A stretch of DNA of 13,087 nt from positions 1 to 13,087 of the forward strand of contig JAPLYA010000044.1 in NCBI GenBank assembly GCA_026395775.1, given 5' to 3'. This stretch comes from Candidatus Pacearchaeota archaeon. GTDB lineage: Archaea; Nanobdellota; Nanobdellia; Pacearchaeales; GW2011-AR1. Every line of letters starts with the position of its first letter. Positions within the stretch are counted from its first letter, which is position 1. Below are positions 12,102-13,087 of the stretch, piece by piece. The position numbers and the translations under genes are program-made. Under the pieces are notes generated by a model. The model saw only the letters and a program-made list of their open reading frames with translations, did not search any database and was not told where the DNA came from.

Positions 12102-12207
12102 TTGGTAAAAATAAAACTATTTCAGTATACTTAACATTAGGATTCATAGGTTAAAAACACCTTGCACAATTACCAAGTATGCAAAGCATCAGCTCATTTA
12201 TTACCAA
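12102..12207. repeat. Intergenic element, copy 6
   Basis: About 106 bp between the stop of the platform gene (12210) and the promoter module of the mini-pilin operon. Ends TTGGTAAA (12102-12109) and TTACCAA (12201-12207). Contains AACTATTTCAGT (12115-12126), GTATACTTAACA and GCACAATTACC. Best preserved together with copies 1, 2 and 4. Confidence 0.6.
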
Positions 12208-12209
12208 AA

Positions 12210-13087
12210 CTAAGCGGTAGCCAACCCTCCTAAAGCCACCCCTGCTAAAATTGACAGAGCAACTATGGCAATAAGAGCAACAATAAAATAAAGCAAAACC
12301 CCAGTCATTAAGTTCCTACCTGTCTCAAAAACACTTTTTAGCTTATCTTCCCCAGAGTCCACAGTGACCAGAGTACTAGACAAAATAAAGATAATCTCAA
12401 CAATATAAATTCCTATTGCCAACTGTAAGAAATAGCTAGGTATCATATTTGTCAAATTGAACATATCCAACACACCAGAAATATTCCCAACAATTCCTAT
12501 ATCCATATCCCCCTGCTGTTGGAATATGAGCTGCAACTTGCTTAAAATTATTGTAATCATGCTAGCTAATCCAACAACAATTCCAGCCAGCAACGGAGCT
12601 AGAAAAGTCATATTGCTCTTCATATCAGAAGAAACCTCTGCCAGCAGGTCTCTCATTCTCTCGTTAATCCTGTTCACATTTTTTATATATTCGGAAATTG
12701 ACATTAAAGCTCGAGCAGCAACTTGCAATCCTTTTTTAACAGATTCCACAAGAATCTTCATCGAAGTAGCGATTAGTGCACTGGGATAATACAGAATAGC
12801 CCCCCTTCGCTTATTAAAAATAGCTTCCTCTAACCCCATCCCCATAGATTGTATATTTGTGTGAACAATTCTAAAGAAGTTCTCTGTCTTTTGCCCTTTG
12901 CTTGATTCTGCAACTTTTGAAAAAGCAATCTCAGCAGGGGTTCCATCACCCAACCTATTTGCCAAAGTAAATAAAGAATTATTAAACTCTTTTTCTAATT
13001 CTCTTGATTGATCTCTTGTCTTAATTAATTCCTTTGTCCTAAGTGAAAATGAAAGTGCAAAAAACATTGCAATAGAAAAAGGAACAA
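12210..13087 (-). CDS. Type IV pilus platform membrane protein (ArlJ/TadC, T2SS-F family), C-terminal part
   Basis: The frame is open to the window edge, so the start lies outside; 291 codons are seen. In archaeal pili and archaella this protein sits in the membrane and couples the assembly ATPase to the growing filament. Visible: a cytoplasmic helical part with 'LANRLGDGTPAEIAFSKVAE', 'GMGLEEAIFNKRRGA', and 'ISEYIKNVNRINERMRDLLAEVSSDMKSNM', which match the T2SS-F/TadC pattern. Hydrophobic segments follow (LLAGIVVGLASMITIILSKL, SYFLQLAIGIYIVEIIFILS, LLYFIVALIAIVALSILAG). The gene precedes the mini-pilin operon with an intergenic element and a promoter between. The ATPase gene would be expected just beyond the edge (inference). 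Confidence 0.85.
   Translation of the reverse strand, partial: VPFSIAMFFALSFSLRTKELIKTRDQSRELEKEFNNSLFTLANRLGDGTPAEIAFSKVAESSKGQKTENFFRIVHTNIQSMGMGLEEAIFNKRRGAILYYPSALIATSMKILVESVKKGLQVAARALMSISEYIKNVNRINERMRDLLAEVSSDMKSNMTFLAPLLAGIVVGLASMITIILSKLQLIFQQQGDMDIGIVGNISGVLDMFNLTNMIPSYFLQLAIGIYIVEIIFILSSTLVTVDSGEDKLKSVFETGRNLMTGVLLYFIVALIAIVALSILAGVALGGLATA

Noticed and set aside
7862..12207. Repeated intergenic sequences as a CRISPR array
   Set aside because: The copies are kilobases apart, separated by genes, not regularly spaced and partly inverted; there are no cas genes.
12457..12789. Plus-strand ORF opposite the platform gene
   Set aside because: Antisense to a strongly recognised T2SS-F/TadC protein.

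Overview
The window is low-GC, gene-dense DNA from an archaeon, most likely a DPANN lineage of the Woesearchaeota/Pacearchaeota/Nanoarchaeota type (the lineage is inference). The archaeal signs are an 88-residue translation elongation factor 1-beta, an archaeal-type prepilin peptidase, an ArlJ/TadC-type pilus platform protein, and AT-rich TATA-like boxes centred about 26 nt before nearly every first start codon. That spacing means most transcripts are probably leaderless. I see no rRNA, tRNA or CRISPR array.

Left part (1-3793): a transposase-like zinc-ribbon gene cut by the left edge; aEF1B; a HIT-family protein that has lost the catalytic histidine; then a minus-strand operon Doc/Fic toxin - ribbon-helix-helix protein - type IV prepilin peptidase; then a divergent AI-2E-family membrane transporter that ends in a perfect palindrome.

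Middle (3794-4740): an intergenic repeat, then a minus-strand toxin-antitoxin-like pair (winged-helix-like protein plus RelE-like toxin) with palindromes around its promoter, flanked by two similar 46-bp segments exactly 700 bp apart.

Right part (4795-13087, all minus strand): a type IV pilus-like locus. Reading along the minus strand it starts with the ArlJ/TadC platform protein (cut by the right edge). Next comes a coupled four-gene operon: a 54-aa mini-pilin, a 421-aa anchored ectoprotein, a 358-aa pilin-like protein and a 39-aa mini-pilin. A 407-aa Cys-rich pilin-like protein follows, then a four-gene operon of 165-184-aa minor-pilin-like proteins, and finally two separately transcribed Cys-rich pilins that are paralogues. 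Nine of these have a basic N-terminus ending in G or A directly before a hydrophobic helix (class III signal peptide); one more has an atypical site and one is only anchored. The prepilin peptidase at 1324-2145 is the obvious processing enzyme, and the platform protein (with an ATPase presumably just outside) the assembly machine. Except for the two Cys-rich pilins, the pilus genes are not recognisable to me as named subunits.

Two non-coding patterns join the locus together. Three pilin operons share an almost identical promoter module (TTAATAAATCTTGTTGTTA on the plus strand). Six intergenic gaps across the window hold copies of a roughly 105-120-bp element with TTGGTAAA/TTTACCAA-like ends, each just after the 3' end of a gene.
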